DNA of 64,000 bases from Candidatus Proruminimicrobium quisquiliarum (GCA_018433245.1 JAHDRN010000007.1:212397-276396); one strand, 5' to 3'; shown: positions 18,402 to 28,832, numbered from the stretch's first letter. Program-made: numbers and translations. Notes: generated by a model from the sequence alone, not told the origin.

Positions 18402-18410
18402 ATTATATCA
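18402..18410 (-). promoter_or_regulatory. Extended -10 promoter for lptF operon
   Basis: On the minus strand TGATATAAT, an extended -10 element, 14 nt before the lptF ATG; the -35 region is only AT-rich. It lies in the 71-nt gap that separates the end of the radical SAM array from lptF. It has the same layout as the element before yggS, with a very short leader. Confidence 0.4.
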
Positions 18411-18458
18411 AAATGGATATTATAAATAAATATATGAAAGAATTATTATTTAAAATTT

Positions 18459-19329
18459 CTATAGGTAAGTATCAAAAAAACCATATTGGCTGCATTGTTT
18501 GCCGCAATAATGACTAAAACTTCCGTTTTTCATTTCTTTTCTGTATTGCTGCATTATATTTCCATTCCAAAATTTCAATAAACTTGAATATGTATGGTCA
18601 AGTTTATTATTACAACAACAATGTCCTTTTATAGAACCATCAGAATCCAAATATAATGAAATCCATGGAACCCTGCATTTTTTTTTGTTACATTCAGATT
18701 TAATATTTTTATCACTAATATTAACATGTTCTGTTTTGTTTTTTATTCTTCTCGGTAAATCATATATAAGCATAACATTATTTTGTGCTGCAACATCAAT
18801 AATATGCTCTTCATTTTCATAAAGTTTATCAATGATCGGATTAATATCAAGAATTTCCCTCGCACCAACAAAATATTTTTCACTATTTGGCAAATAAAAT
18901 TCTCCATCATTAGCCAAACGTAAATAAAAAAGCTTATATTTGTTTGCCAGTATTATGAATTTTTCGATTTCAACATAATTTAATTGTGATATAACTACAT
19001 TTAGAGTTAATTTATTTGATGTTCCATATTTCATTTTTATATTTTTCTGAAAGCTGCCATTTTGGGAATTGATTACAACAACACATAATACTCTGTAAAT
19101 TACATTTATTTGTAAGTGTAACTTTTAATACTCTTGGTTTTGATTGTAAAATTATAGCACCTGTTGCAATTTCATATTCGTTGAGAAGAATGTTATAAAA
19201 ACGTTTATCCTTGTATAATCAATCATCTTTATTCTTATTAAAAAATTTTATGACTTCACTTCTTGGTTTTGTTTTTAATTCTTTCAATAAATTCAACATT
19301 TCTGAATAATTCAAAAATATCTCCAACAT
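18459..19329 (-). pseudogene. Decayed class A radical SAM/SPASM gene
   Basis: The remains of a class A array member, damaged in several ways. An ATG (19327-19329) opens a frame that meets TGA at 19219-19221. The same frame then continues as RFYNILLNEYEIATG and LQSKPRVLKVTLTNKCNLQ. The second cluster Cys is Ser (codon 19090-19092, CNLQSIMC). After WQLSEKY the frame shifts, and about 130 codons that should hold GGEV and the core of the barrel are missing. An open 191-codon frame (18459-19034) resumes in the paralogues' late barrel (LNVVISQLNYVEIEKF) and keeps a SPASM-like tail (CRVPWISLYLDSDG, GHCCC, YCGKQC). It is the last gene of the array, 10 nt after the class D gene. Confidence 0.85.
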
Positions 19330-19339
19330 ATAAAATCTT

Positions 19340-20731
19340 TTATATATTATTAGAGTAATGCCGCATTGGCTCAACTATTTTAATTGAAGTTTTAGATAAT
19401 CTCTCATCCAATCTTTTCAATCTGGATTCCCTAATATCATATGTATTTTGCATATCTTTTGAATTCCAATGATGAGCTTCATAATAATTCAAATCAACAG
19501 TATCAAAGAAACGTAATCTGGCAACATCATGAGTAATAGAACAAAAATTCATATAAATATCCAAAACGTAAGGCGAAATCCTTTCAAGAAAATTCATCGT
19601 ATCATTCCAATCTTTCTCCGTTTCTCCTGGAAATCCAACTATCATGGTAATTACCGTATCTATACCCAAATCCGAAGCATTTTTCAATAAATTTTCTGCT
19701 TCTGCAGATTTAAACGGTTTTGACATTAACTTTAAAACATTATCAGAACCACTTTCTATCCCGAATCTTAAATGTGTAAAACCTGCTTTCTTAATTTTCT
19801 TTAAAAATTCATAATCCATATCTTGTGTAACTTTTGCATTTGCCTTAAAACTAATTTCATTCTTTGTTAAATTTAATGCAATTATTTTATCACATAAATC
19901 GGATAAAATTTGAGTATCTTGATTACATGCACAATCGTACAATTGGAATTTATATTCTTTTCTATAATATTGTTTAAGTCTCAGTAATATTTCTTCAAAT
20001 ATGTTATCTGCTGTTCTAGTTCTAAATTTATCCCAGTTATAAAAAACTGTACAAAATTTACATCTCCAACTACATCCTCTGCTAAATAATAAAGGTATTT
20101 CTTTAGAGGTATAATCAAATAAATTTAAATCAGATAAATCAGGGAAATTAATTTTATCAATATCCATTATTTCTTCACGCTGAAAATTATCTATAATTTC
20201 ACCCTTATCATTGAAAGAAGTTGTTCCTTTTATATTACACATTGCTTTATTTCTGACTAAATTATCAAAAATTTCCAGTATCGTATTTTCACCTTCTCCC
20301 TTTACAATAATATCAACTGTATCTTTTGCCAATAATTTATGTAATTTAGGATCACCTGGACCGCCACATATAATGAAAACATCACGTTTTTTTTGTTTTA
20401 TTAATTTTGACAATTTTTTAATTATATTTAAGTTTGACATCCATACAGTAAATCCTATAACATTGATATTATCTTTTATAATATAATCATCTATCCATTT
20501 TAAGAAATATTCAATATGATTATTATAAAATTCTAATTGATTTTCCTCATTATCCATATATTTCATATATTCTTCTTTCAAATTATTTGTTTTTTGGTTT
20601 AGATCTTCTATTTTAACTGAATAACCTTCTTTTTTTAATGTTGAAGATATATATGGTAATCCTATAGATGGCAATTCTATAGGCATAAAAGGTGCTACTA
20701 CCAACAAACATTTTAATTTAGATTTGTCCAT
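19340..20731 (-). CDS. Class D radical SAM protein with B12-binding-like N-terminus
   Basis: Protein of 463 residues. About residues 1-185 resemble the Rossmann-like cobalamin-binding domain of B12-type radical SAM enzymes (LLVVAPFMPIELPSIGLPYI, GFTVWMSN, IICGGPGDPKL, DIIVKGEGENTILEIF). No DxHxxG cobalamin motif is visible. The cluster motif is RGCSWRCKFC with the first Cys at about 220. GFTHLRFGIESGSDNVL and TMIVGFPGETEKDW are typical of the B12/MiaB-like branch of the superfamily. GGAGAG precedes the ATG, 8 nt after the class A gene upstream. The product is unknown; it resembles the class D gene at 56280-57836 but lacks its C-terminal TPR. Confidence 0.85.
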   Translation of the reverse strand: MDKSKLKCLLVVAPFMPIELPSIGLPYISSTLKKEGYSVKIEDLNQKTNNLKEEYMKYMDNEENQLEFYNNHIEYFLKWIDDYIIKDNINVIGFTVWMSNLNIIKKLSKLIKQKKRDVFIICGGPGDPKLHKLLAKDTVDIIVKGEGENTILEIFDNLVRNKAMCNIKGTTSFNDKGEIIDNFQREEIMDIDKINFPDLSDLNLFDYTSKEIPLLFSRGCSWRCKFCTVFYNWDKFRTRTADNIFEEILLRLKQYYRKEYKFQLYDCACNQDTQILSDLCDKIIALNLTKNEISFKANAKVTQDMDYEFLKKIKKAGFTHLRFGIESGSDNVLKLMSKPFKSAEAENLLKNASDLGIDTVITMIVGFPGETEKDWNDTMNFLERISPYVLDIYMNFCSITHDVARLRFFDTVDLNYYEAHHWNSKDMQNTYDIRESRLKRLDERLSKTSIKIVEPMRHYSNNI

Positions 20732-20739
20732 ACTCTCTC

Positions 20740-22059
20740 CTATAGGTTATTGCTCCACCAAAATAAATTAGGGTTTATTATATTTTTTAAAGATTTACTG
20801 TGAGTTATTCCGGTGATGCAATTTTTAGCACATCTTGAATGGTAAGAATTATCTGATATTACTTTTCTGTATTCCTGCATAACTTTGCCATTCCAAACAT
20901 CTGGAAGTTTATCTCTGTCTATATTGCCAGCAGATTTATTTCTGTCGCAAAAACATTCCGGATTTATTGTACCATCCGAATCTATAAAAATTTTCTGCCA
21001 CGGGATATGGCATAAGAGACGATTTTCAGAAATATTTTCAATTTGAGAATTTTTTGTTTCATTTGCGCCGTTTGAAACGACATTATCCGAAACTGTTATG
21101 CATTCGCTTTCAGAGTTAAAACACGGCAGACAATCAAAAAGTTCTATTCCGAAATTCTTACATTTTGCGGCCAATTTTCCTTTTATATCAGTTATTTTTC
21201 TTTCAAATTCAATATTTTTATTATAATGAAATATATTTTCATCGGAAATAAAATCAGGGCCGAAGGCATTAACGCACAATTTCGTAAATCCATATTCCCT
21301 TGCAAATTCCGGAAAAAATTCTATTTGTTCAATATTTTTTTTCATAACCAAAACATTTAATCCCAAATTTGTAAAATTACCGAAAAATTCTGATCTTATC
21401 CGTTTTAAGATATTGAGATTATTAATAAGAGTTTCAAACTTTCCTCCTATTCTGACAGATTCGTAAATTTCTTTAGTAATTCCTTCTACGGATATATAAA
21501 GGTCAACATTATATTTAACAAGTTTAGTTATGATGTTTTCGTTTAAAAGAAGCCCATTCGTAACTATTTCCTGACAAACGTTGTTTCTTCCTGCATGGTC
21601 CATAAGTTCTTCAAAGCGTTTATAAAGAAATACTTCTCCGCCTTGCCATTTTACAGTTTCCAAATAAGGCATAAGTTCAACAATTTCATCAATTGCATGT
21701 TCCGGCAATTCCCATTGATTTTTTATTATCCTGCACATTATGCACTTAACATTACACAGAGTTGTCACAACACAATAGAGTACTCTTGCTTTTGATTTTA
21801 AGATTGTTTTTCTTTCTGCTATTTCAGATTCATTTAATAGAATATTGTCAAATCGCTTTTTTATCTCTAACGGTACTTCTATTGTCTTAACGTTATCAAT
21901 TATACTAATAACTTTTTGGACATCACCTTCTATATTTCTTTTCTGTATATCTACAATTATTTTATTTATTAGTTTTTGCAAGGATTTTTCATAATCTTTA
22001 GCTGTTTTATATCCTTTTTCTAAATCACTCTTCAAATTCAAGTATTCATTATAATACAC
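20740..22059 (-). CDS. Class A radical SAM/SPASM protein, short N-terminus
   Basis: Protein of 439 residues. A helical region without obvious TPRs covers the first 75 residues. The junction NILLNESEIAERKTILKSKAR precedes the cluster motif CNVKCIMC (first Cys 102), followed by WQGGEVFLYKRFEEL and TNGLLLNE. The tail has CHIPWQKIFIDSDG, PECFC, VWNGKVMQEYR and CAKNC. The start is GTG (22057-22059) with GGAG 7 nt upstream, and it aligns with the start of the next gene upstream, a clear tandem paralogue (both begin MY-x2-EY-x-NLK-x-DLEKGYK and end near NLFWW). Substrate unknown. Confidence 0.88.
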   Translation of the reverse strand: MYYNEYLNLKSDLEKGYKTAKDYEKSLQKLINKIIVDIQKRNIEGDVQKVISIIDNVKTIEVPLEIKKRFDNILLNESEIAERKTILKSKARVLYCVVTTLCNVKCIMCRIIKNQWELPEHAIDEIVELMPYLETVKWQGGEVFLYKRFEELMDHAGRNNVCQEIVTNGLLLNENIITKLVKYNVDLYISVEGITKEIYESVRIGGKFETLINNLNILKRIRSEFFGNFTNLGLNVLVMKKNIEQIEFFPEFAREYGFTKLCVNAFGPDFISDENIFHYNKNIEFERKITDIKGKLAAKCKNFGIELFDCLPCFNSESECITVSDNVVSNGANETKNSQIENISENRLLCHIPWQKIFIDSDGTINPECFCDRNKSAGNIDRDKLPDVWNGKVMQEYRKVISDNSYHSRCAKNCITGITHSKSLKNIINPNLFWWSNNL

Positions 22060-22083
22060 AATTAAACTCCGAAAATTTTATTC

Positions 22084-23391
22084 TCAAAATTCCCACCAAA
22101 ATAAGTTTGTATTAATTACATCCTTTAAAACTTTAGACGGAATTCTTCCTTCAGTACAGTCGCTTTTACAAATTACATACTGATCACCATTTATTATTTT
22201 TTGTCTATATGCCTGCATATTATCATTATTCCATATTTCGTCAATTTTATTTTTTGAGATATTACCTATTGAATATTCTCTTTTACATAAACACTCAGGC
22301 ATTATCGTACCATCTGAGTCTATAAAAATTTTTCTCCACGGAGCGTGACAAAGAAGTAATGTTTTTGTAACATTTTCAACTTCACCTTTTGTATCTTCTT
22401 TTTTTACACTCTCCTCTTTTTTGTCCGATGGAATTTCATTCATTATTCTATAACTAGGCAAACTATCAACAAGTTCTATATTCATATATTTACATTTTTC
22501 GAATAATTTTTCTTTTATATTCATTATTTTGTATTTAAATTTATCGCTTTTGTTATAGTGAAAAATATTTTCTTGAGAAACAAAATCAGGACCAAATGGA
22601 TTTACACATAATCTTGTAAATCCATATTCAGCTGCAAATTCCGGAAAAAACTCTATTTGTTCTATATTGCTTTTCATTACCAGAACATTCAATCTCAAAT
22701 GTGATTTTCTTAATCTATTGTTTAATTTAATTTTTTTTAGCAATTTTATATTATCAATTAATTTATCAAAATTTGCACCAACTCTTATGTATTCATATAC
22801 ATCTTTGGTAAGACCGTCAATAGAAATGCCCAAATCAACATTATACTCCACTAATTTATGAATATTTTTCTCATTTAACAATAATCCGTTTGTAACAATC
22901 TCTTGATTTACTTTATTTAAATTGGCTGAATCCATCAATTTTTCAAAATGTTTGTAAAAAAAAACCTCTCCGCCCTGCCACATTACATTTTCCAAATAAG
23001 GCATAAGTTCTATAATTTCTTCAATTGCCCGTTCCGGTAACTCCCACTTATGTTTTTCAATATCACACATTATACATTTAATATTACAAAAGCTTGTTAC
23101 AGCACAATAAAGACGTCTGATTTTAGATTTTAAAACTGTTTTTCTTTCGGCTATTTCATATTCATTTAACAAAATATTATCAAAACGTTTTTGTATTCCG
23201 GAAGGGACCTTTATATTTTTAACATCATTAAATATTTCAATTACTCTTTTAGTGTCACTTTCAATATTTTTTTCTTGAATATCAATAATTATTTTGTTCA
23301 CTAATTTTTGCAAATCTCTTTCATAATCATACGGATTTTTATATCCTTTCTCCAAATCTCTTTTTAAATTTATATACTCGTCATGATACAT
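22084..23391 (-). CDS. Class A radical SAM/SPASM protein, tandem paralogue
   Basis: Protein of 435 residues, the closest relative of the downstream gene; the two can be aligned along their whole length by eye. Cluster motif CNIKCIMC near residue 102, WQGGEVFFYKHFEKL, TNGLLLNE, SIDGLTKDVYEYIR, and a tail with CHAPWRKIFIDSDG, PECLC, IWNNDNMQAYR and CKSDC. The linker before the tail is a Lys/Glu/Val run (SDKKEESVKKEDTKGEVE). A longer frame opens at a GTG (23428-23430), but the ATG 23389-23391 matches the paralogue's start and is preferred; AGGAG lies about 12 nt upstream. Confidence 0.87.
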   Translation of the reverse strand: MYHDEYINLKRDLEKGYKNPYDYERDLQKLVNKIIIDIQEKNIESDTKRVIEIFNDVKNIKVPSGIQKRFDNILLNEYEIAERKTVLKSKIRRLYCAVTSFCNIKCIMCDIEKHKWELPERAIEEIIELMPYLENVMWQGGEVFFYKHFEKLMDSANLNKVNQEIVTNGLLLNEKNIHKLVEYNVDLGISIDGLTKDVYEYIRVGANFDKLIDNIKLLKKIKLNNRLRKSHLRLNVLVMKSNIEQIEFFPEFAAEYGFTRLCVNPFGPDFVSQENIFHYNKSDKFKYKIMNIKEKLFEKCKYMNIELVDSLPSYRIMNEIPSDKKEESVKKEDTKGEVENVTKTLLLCHAPWRKIFIDSDGTIMPECLCKREYSIGNISKNKIDEIWNNDNMQAYRQKIINGDQYVICKSDCTEGRIPSKVLKDVINTNLFWWEF

Positions 23392-23436
23392 GTTAATATA
23401 TTTCTCCTGTGTGAACCACAAAAAGTTCACATTTGT

Positions 23437-25416
23437 TCAACAATTTAATGATTTACATGATCCACACCATTTTTCTGCACAAGCTCCTATTAAATCTTTT
23501 CTTACATTCTGTATTTTTAAAGAATTCCATATTTTCAATATATCACAAGAATTTATATTACCCAAAAGTAATGGTTGCCCGCACGAAAAACTTGGCATTA
23601 TCGAGCCGTTTTCTGTAATTGCTATATATTTCCACGGAGCCTGACAAAAAGTATTTTTAGGTTCAAGAACGTGATTGCAATAATCGTCTTTGAAACATGC
23701 ACTATTAACAGTATTTTTTTTCTCTATTTTGGGCAAATAAGAGATAAATTTAATTTTTGTATTTATTAATTCTTTTGATAAACGTTCAACAGTCTGATTA
23801 ATTTTTTTGATTCTATTGTTATATTCAACAAGTTCAATACCATTTTCTTTAAAAAATATATTTTCCTTATAAAAAAAATTATTATCTTTTAATTTTTTTA
23901 AAGGAGAAAGAACAACTTCATCTATTTTATTTTTAATTGCAAATTCAGGAATAATATGCATTTGATTGATATTAGCATTCATAACGGTTGTATACATTTT
24001 CAATCTATTCTGATTTGTTCTGTGTTTGTTAAACATAGACATAAATTCCTGCATCTTATCAAAACCGTTAACCCCTCTTATATACTCATATGTATCAGCG
24101 TCAAATCCGTCAGCTGAAACTGCTATATTCATATCGCCATGCATTACTTCTTTAAGCAAATTTTCGTCCCAATTTATCCCGTTTGTTATAATATGTTGGC
24201 TGACATTATATTTTCTCGCGATATTGACAAGCTCTCTGAATTTCTTATAAAATCGGACTTCTCCGCCCTGCCATGTAACACTGTCGGAATATTTTAATAG
24301 TTTCGCAATATTATTAAATCCTGTATCAGTTAATTCCCATTTTACATCCTTATTTATACTGCACATTTTACATTGAGAATTACATTCGTTTGTTAATAAC
24401 ACTTGAATAACTCTAGGTTTTGATTTTAAAGTTATTTTTTTTTCGGTCCATTCCATTTCATTTATTATAGAATTTTTTATATTAAAATTTTTTCTGTCTC
24501 TCTGTTGTTTTAAAATCTTAATATAAATATCATCTTTAATTTTATAATTTTTTTGTCTGGCTGAAACCAATATTTGAAGCAATAAAGAGTTTGTTTTTTT
24601 TATAAAATTAGGATCATTTTTTAAATATTTTATTTTAATAAGTTTAGAATAATATAAAAGCATTGAATCTATATCAAGCCCGTCAAAACTATCTATATTA
24701 TCTGTATTTAACCTGATTAAATTATTCACAACATAATCTACAAGATTTCTTTTGTCTTTCAATTCTAACAAACTTATGTTTTTATATGCTTCTTTATATT
24801 TTTGTTGAAAAGTTAAAGAATCTATATACATTTTATTTATTTCCGAATTAAACGGATCCGACAAAATAATATTTTTTAAAAATTTTTCTTCTTTATTTAA
24901 TTCATTTTGTTGTCTGTAGTGTAAACTTATATCTCTGGCTATATTAGTCTTTTCCTCTGTTTCCAATTCATTTATATTATCTATTACAATTTCAAACCAT
25001 TCTTTCTTATCATTATCCGTTAATTTTTCATTAAAAATCTTATTATAAAATACTTCTTTCACAATCCATGTAATAGTTTTTTCTTTTTTATCTTTGTTTT
25101 TTAATATTGTTTTTATCAAATTCATTGTTCTTCTTAATTTAGTAGTTTTATTTAGAAAAATGAAACATTTGCAAAAACCAATCCATGCGTGAATATTGGA
25201 ATTATCAATTTGCAATACTTTTTCAAAATATTCACTTGCCTCAATAAATTTACATTCTCCCGATAAAAGTTGGCCCATTTCTAAGATAACAGATATATTT
25301 TGTTTATATTTTTCATCAGAGAATATTTTAGATAACAATTGCTTTGACATTAAGAATTTGCCTTCTTTATTATATTGTCTTATAATTTCTAATTCTTTTT
25401 CTATTGTTATTATCAT
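23437..25416 (-). CDS. Class A TPR-radical SAM/SPASM protein, divergent
   Basis: Protein of 659 residues. Helical repeats cover about 1-300, with a recognisable TPR at LLSGECKFIEASEYFEKVLQIDN. The cluster motif is CNSQCKMC (first Cys about 345), followed by WQGGEVRFYKKFRELV, ITNGINWDENLL and AVSADGFDADTYEYIRG. The tail has CQAPWKYIAITENG, then MPSFSC where most paralogues have P-x-C-x-C, so one tail Cys is missing. It ends AEKWCGSCKSLNC, richer in Cys than its relatives. This is the most divergent class A barrel in the left half of the array: the ISVDG-like strand reads VSADG and LLLNE is replaced by INWDE. Confidence 0.87.
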   Translation of the reverse strand: MIITIEKELEIIRQYNKEGKFLMSKQLLSKIFSDEKYKQNISVILEMGQLLSGECKFIEASEYFEKVLQIDNSNIHAWIGFCKCFIFLNKTTKLRRTMNLIKTILKNKDKKEKTITWIVKEVFYNKIFNEKLTDNDKKEWFEIVIDNINELETEEKTNIARDISLHYRQQNELNKEEKFLKNIILSDPFNSEINKMYIDSLTFQQKYKEAYKNISLLELKDKRNLVDYVVNNLIRLNTDNIDSFDGLDIDSMLLYYSKLIKIKYLKNDPNFIKKTNSLLLQILVSARQKNYKIKDDIYIKILKQQRDRKNFNIKNSIINEMEWTEKKITLKSKPRVIQVLLTNECNSQCKMCSINKDVKWELTDTGFNNIAKLLKYSDSVTWQGGEVRFYKKFRELVNIARKYNVSQHIITNGINWDENLLKEVMHGDMNIAVSADGFDADTYEYIRGVNGFDKMQEFMSMFNKHRTNQNRLKMYTTVMNANINQMHIIPEFAIKNKIDEVVLSPLKKLKDNNFFYKENIFFKENGIELVEYNNRIKKINQTVERLSKELINTKIKFISYLPKIEKKNTVNSACFKDDYCNHVLEPKNTFCQAPWKYIAITENGSIMPSFSCGQPLLLGNINSCDILKIWNSLKIQNVRKDLIGACAEKWCGSCKSLNC

Positions 25417-25438
25417 AAATATATTCTACAAAAATTTA

Positions 25439-26929
25439 TTACATATTTTTTAAATAAAGATTTGATATTCTACCATTTTTACAATCCAAAGCGCATTTTT
25501 CATCAAATCCGTTATTAATTATATTTTTTCTTATTTGCACTATTTTATCATTATTCCAGATATCATCTATTTTTTCTTCATTTATATTACCTACTATCAA
25601 ATTTTCGCAATTACAATTATTTCTTACAAATCCGCCTATATCAATCTGAAGACTCTGCCAAGGCATATAACAACAAAATTTTTGTTCTTTTCTTTCATTT
25701 CTATTTTGGTATTCGCAAATACCGGAAACATTTTCAAATTCAGGCAACCAAGCTTCATATGAAATATCCGCTTTTTTAAATTTTTCAGACAATATTTTTG
25801 AATTTTTTATCACATTTTTTAATATATCTGAATCATCATTATGATAAATAAAATTTTCTTCGCTTATAGAATCATGACCTAATGTATTAACATGGACATG
25901 ATTAAAACCATATTTTATGACAAAATCATATAAATCACTTAACTGCCTGTAATTACTTTTCATGACTAAAAATTTTAAACCGTATTTAATATAAACGTTA
26001 GAACTTTTTTGAATATTTTTTATAATTTCCAAATTATTAATTAATTGTTTAAAGTTTCCGCCACAATGAATTAATTCATAAATCTGTTCTGTTAAACCAT
26101 GAATCGAAATATTTAATTCCATACCGTTATTTATTACTTTCTTGATTCTTTCTTCATTTAGAAGAAGACCGTTGGTAGAAACAACTTGGTTAACGTTATA
26201 TTTGCCCGCTTCTGCTATTAAATCATCTATCCCTTGGTAAAGGAAGGGTTCTCCGCCGTGCCAAATAACTTTTTGCAATGTTGGGAATAAATGATAAATT
26301 TCATGTAATTTATCATTTGGAAAATCCCAGTGATTTAAAGGTACTTTACACATTTTACATCTGATATTACATTTACTCGTCATTGAAATTATTAACACTC
26401 TTGGTTTGGATTTTAAGACAAACTCTTTATTTAAAATCTCTAATTCATTAGTAAGAATATTTTTTAATTTACAATCTTCTATACATTCTTTACATATTTC
26501 CAATATCTTTACTATTTTGTTTATGTTATATTGATCATCACTTTCTTTATATTTAAATAATTTTCTAAATAAAAAATTTATTAAATCAGACACATCATTT
26601 TTAAATTTTTCTTTATAAGAAATTATTTTTTTTGCATATAAACCAACCTCATCATAATCTTCAAGATTACATAAAACTCGCAACATTGCCCGTATGGCAT
26701 ATACATTATCTTCATCTATATCTAAAACTTTTTTAAACCATATTTTTGAATCACTGAAATTTTCACTGGCCAAATAAATTTGTCCCATTTCCAAAATAAC
26801 CATTTTGTTTTCAGCATTTTCTTTATCTTTTATGATTATATTCATCATATTCAATGCTTTGTCCAAAGATTTATTTTTTATATGTTCTCTTACTTCTTCC
26901 ACTTTTTTATTTAATTCATGCAATTCCAT
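25439..26929 (-). CDS. Class A TPR-radical SAM/SPASM protein with GGEP
   Basis: Protein of 496 residues. A short TPR region covers about 1-110 (ILEMGQIYLASENFSDSKIWFKKVLDID). The cluster motif CNIRCKMC has its first Cys at about 187. The SAM motif is WHGGEPFLYQGIDDL: this is the only class A member with the ordinary GGEP instead of GGEV. The tail has CCYMPWQSLQIDIGG, NNCNC, IWNNDKIVQIR and CALDCKNGRI. It sits 8 nt downstream of the 620-residue class A gene and 22 nt upstream of the next. Substrate unknown. Confidence 0.88.
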   Translation of the reverse strand: MELHELNKKVEEVREHIKNKSLDKALNMMNIIIKDKENAENKMVILEMGQIYLASENFSDSKIWFKKVLDIDEDNVYAIRAMLRVLCNLEDYDEVGLYAKKIISYKEKFKNDVSDLINFLFRKLFKYKESDDQYNINKIVKILEICKECIEDCKLKNILTNELEILNKEFVLKSKPRVLIISMTSKCNIRCKMCKVPLNHWDFPNDKLHEIYHLFPTLQKVIWHGGEPFLYQGIDDLIAEAGKYNVNQVVSTNGLLLNEERIKKVINNGMELNISIHGLTEQIYELIHCGGNFKQLINNLEIIKNIQKSSNVYIKYGLKFLVMKSNYRQLSDLYDFVIKYGFNHVHVNTLGHDSISEENFIYHNDDSDILKNVIKNSKILSEKFKKADISYEAWLPEFENVSGICEYQNRNERKEQKFCCYMPWQSLQIDIGGFVRNNCNCENLIVGNINEEKIDDIWNNDKIVQIRKNIINNGFDEKCALDCKNGRISNLYLKNM

Positions 26930-26937
26930 AAATATCC

Positions 26938-28800
26938 TTATAATAATTTAAGGTGAAACTCTGTTATTCTCCCTAATATACAATTTTCATTACACAAAGA
27001 TTCGCATCTGTTATTTATTATAGTTGTTCTGTAAATTTGCATTTTTTCATTATTCCATAATTTTTCTATTGTTTCATTTCCAAGATGCCCTATATTTTTT
27101 TCTATAAAACACTGACAATCAGGTCTTACAGAACCGTCAAAATCAAAAGTTAAACTATACCACGGCAGATGACAAAGCATTTTAGAGAAATTTTCCGGCA
27201 TATTCTCGTTGTTTTCTTTTATATTATTTTTTTCATTTTGTTTTTTTTCTTTCCCGTTCTCTTCAAAACCTTGAGATTCAACATTCAATTTCTGTTCCGA
27301 AAAATCTCCGTGTTTGTCGTATAACTTAATATCCTGTTCGGTAAGAGCCGTTGTCTTAATCCGGCTTTCAATTCTGATGCCGAATTGTTTTGCTTTCTTT
27401 TCTGCCAATAACATTTGAAAAGAAAGTTCTTTAATATCATCCGGGAAATTATTGGTAAAAATATCCTGTTCTTTTTTTATATTGTTTTCTTTCTCCGTAG
27501 GATTTTTAGGTATATAATCTATAGGCATAAAACAAATAAAATCAAATCTGTATTTATGGGCAAAATCAACAAACAATGACAAAGTTCTAAAATTTTCATT
27601 CATCACAACAACATTCATATTTAATATTACTTTATTTTTTATTTTGTCTCGGATTGCATTTAACATATTTATGTTATCCGTCAATCTTTCAAAACTTGCG
27701 CCTCTTCTTATTTTCTCATATATATTTTTTGATACTCCGTCTATTGAAACCGTTACTTCTATATTATTTTGAACTATTAATTCCATTGTTTCGTTATCGG
27801 CTAACTGCAAATTAGTTATCATACTCTGTCTCATATTAGGATATTGCAAAGCTTTTTTTAATATATCTTTGAAATACGGCAAAAACAAAACTTCTCCGCC
27901 CTGCCACATAATTCTTTCCAAATACGGGAACATTGAAATAATTTCTTCCAATCTTTCTTTCGGAAGCTCCCACTTGCTTTTACTTGTCAAACACATTATG
28001 CAGGAAATATTGCATTTATTTGACAAAACAACCATTAAATTTCTCGGTTTACTTTGTAAAACCGTTTTCTTGGATGCAATTTCATATTCATTTAAAAATT
28101 TATTTTTAAAAAAAAGATCATCTTTCATCTTATCTTTGTTTTGCAAATACAGATTGATTGTTTGGTCATACATACCGAGATAATTATAAACTTGGGCGAG
28201 AAAGGCTAAAACCTGTTTATTATCCGGATGACTATTTAAGGCATTTTTATAAATTGCGATTAAACGGCTGTAATCTCCGCCAAAATCATAATTTCCGGGG
28301 AACCGCTGGTATAATTCGGTATAGATATCTTTTAAGAGTTCATCAATATTGTTTAAACCCGACTGTTTTTTAAATTTATTTAACAGATTGATCGCTTTGT
28401 CATACTCTAGTAAAAATTTATATATTTTTACTAGGTATTCCAAGACAGCCATTAACAAAACTTCTTCACATTTTGATGATTTTAAAATTTTTTCGAGATA
28501 CAAAGCTGCAGTTTGTTTTTGATTGGTAATTTCATATATTTTTGCAATTTCAAAATAAATTTCATTCTTATTATAAACTTCTTCAGAATTCACAATTTTC
28601 AAAAAATATTCAAGTGATTTTTCATAATCTCCCATGGAATAATAAACCTTACCTATTTCTCTATGTATATCAAATTTATTTTCTTCTGATAATAGCTGAA
28701 AAAGAAAATCTAAAGCTTCTTTATATTTTTTAGTTTGTATAAAAAAATTAATTTGTTCAAAAACTTTCATATCAATCCATGATAATAAATTATAATTCAT
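26938..28800 (-). CDS. Class A TPR-radical SAM/SPASM protein
   Basis: Protein of 620 residues. About five helical hairpins cover residues 1-240, with good TPRs such as GKVYYSMGDYEKSLEYFLKIV and AQVYNYLGMYDQTINLYLQN. The junction NEYEIASKKTVLQSKPR leads to CNISCIMC (first Cys about 263) and WQGGEVLFLPYFKDI. A long Lys/Glu/Asn-rich stretch (near residues 495-530) separates the barrel from the tail, which has CHLPWYSLTFDFDG, PDCQC, LWNNEKMQIYR and CNENC. A second ATG at 28768-28770 (MKVFEQ) could be the true start; neither has a strong ribosome binding site. Confidence 0.88.
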   Translation of the reverse strand: MNYNLLSWIDMKVFEQINFFIQTKKYKEALDFLFQLLSEENKFDIHREIGKVYYSMGDYEKSLEYFLKIVNSEEVYNKNEIYFEIAKIYEITNQKQTAALYLEKILKSSKCEEVLLMAVLEYLVKIYKFLLEYDKAINLLNKFKKQSGLNNIDELLKDIYTELYQRFPGNYDFGGDYSRLIAIYKNALNSHPDNKQVLAFLAQVYNYLGMYDQTINLYLQNKDKMKDDLFFKNKFLNEYEIASKKTVLQSKPRNLMVVLSNKCNISCIMCLTSKSKWELPKERLEEIISMFPYLERIMWQGGEVLFLPYFKDILKKALQYPNMRQSMITNLQLADNETMELIVQNNIEVTVSIDGVSKNIYEKIRRGASFERLTDNINMLNAIRDKIKNKVILNMNVVVMNENFRTLSLFVDFAHKYRFDFICFMPIDYIPKNPTEKENNIKKEQDIFTNNFPDDIKELSFQMLLAEKKAKQFGIRIESRIKTTALTEQDIKLYDKHGDFSEQKLNVESQGFEENGKEKKQNEKNNIKENNENMPENFSKMLCHLPWYSLTFDFDGSVRPDCQCFIEKNIGHLGNETIEKLWNNEKMQIYRTTIINNRCESLCNENCILGRITEFHLKLL

Positions 28801-28832
28801 AAAAATAAAATAATATTTTATTTTTAAAATTA

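Noticed and set aside
19219..19221. In-frame TGA of the decayed radical SAM gene as a selenocysteine codon
   Set aside because: The position is not a Cys in paralogues, and the same gene has a frameshift, a deletion and a cluster Cys change.
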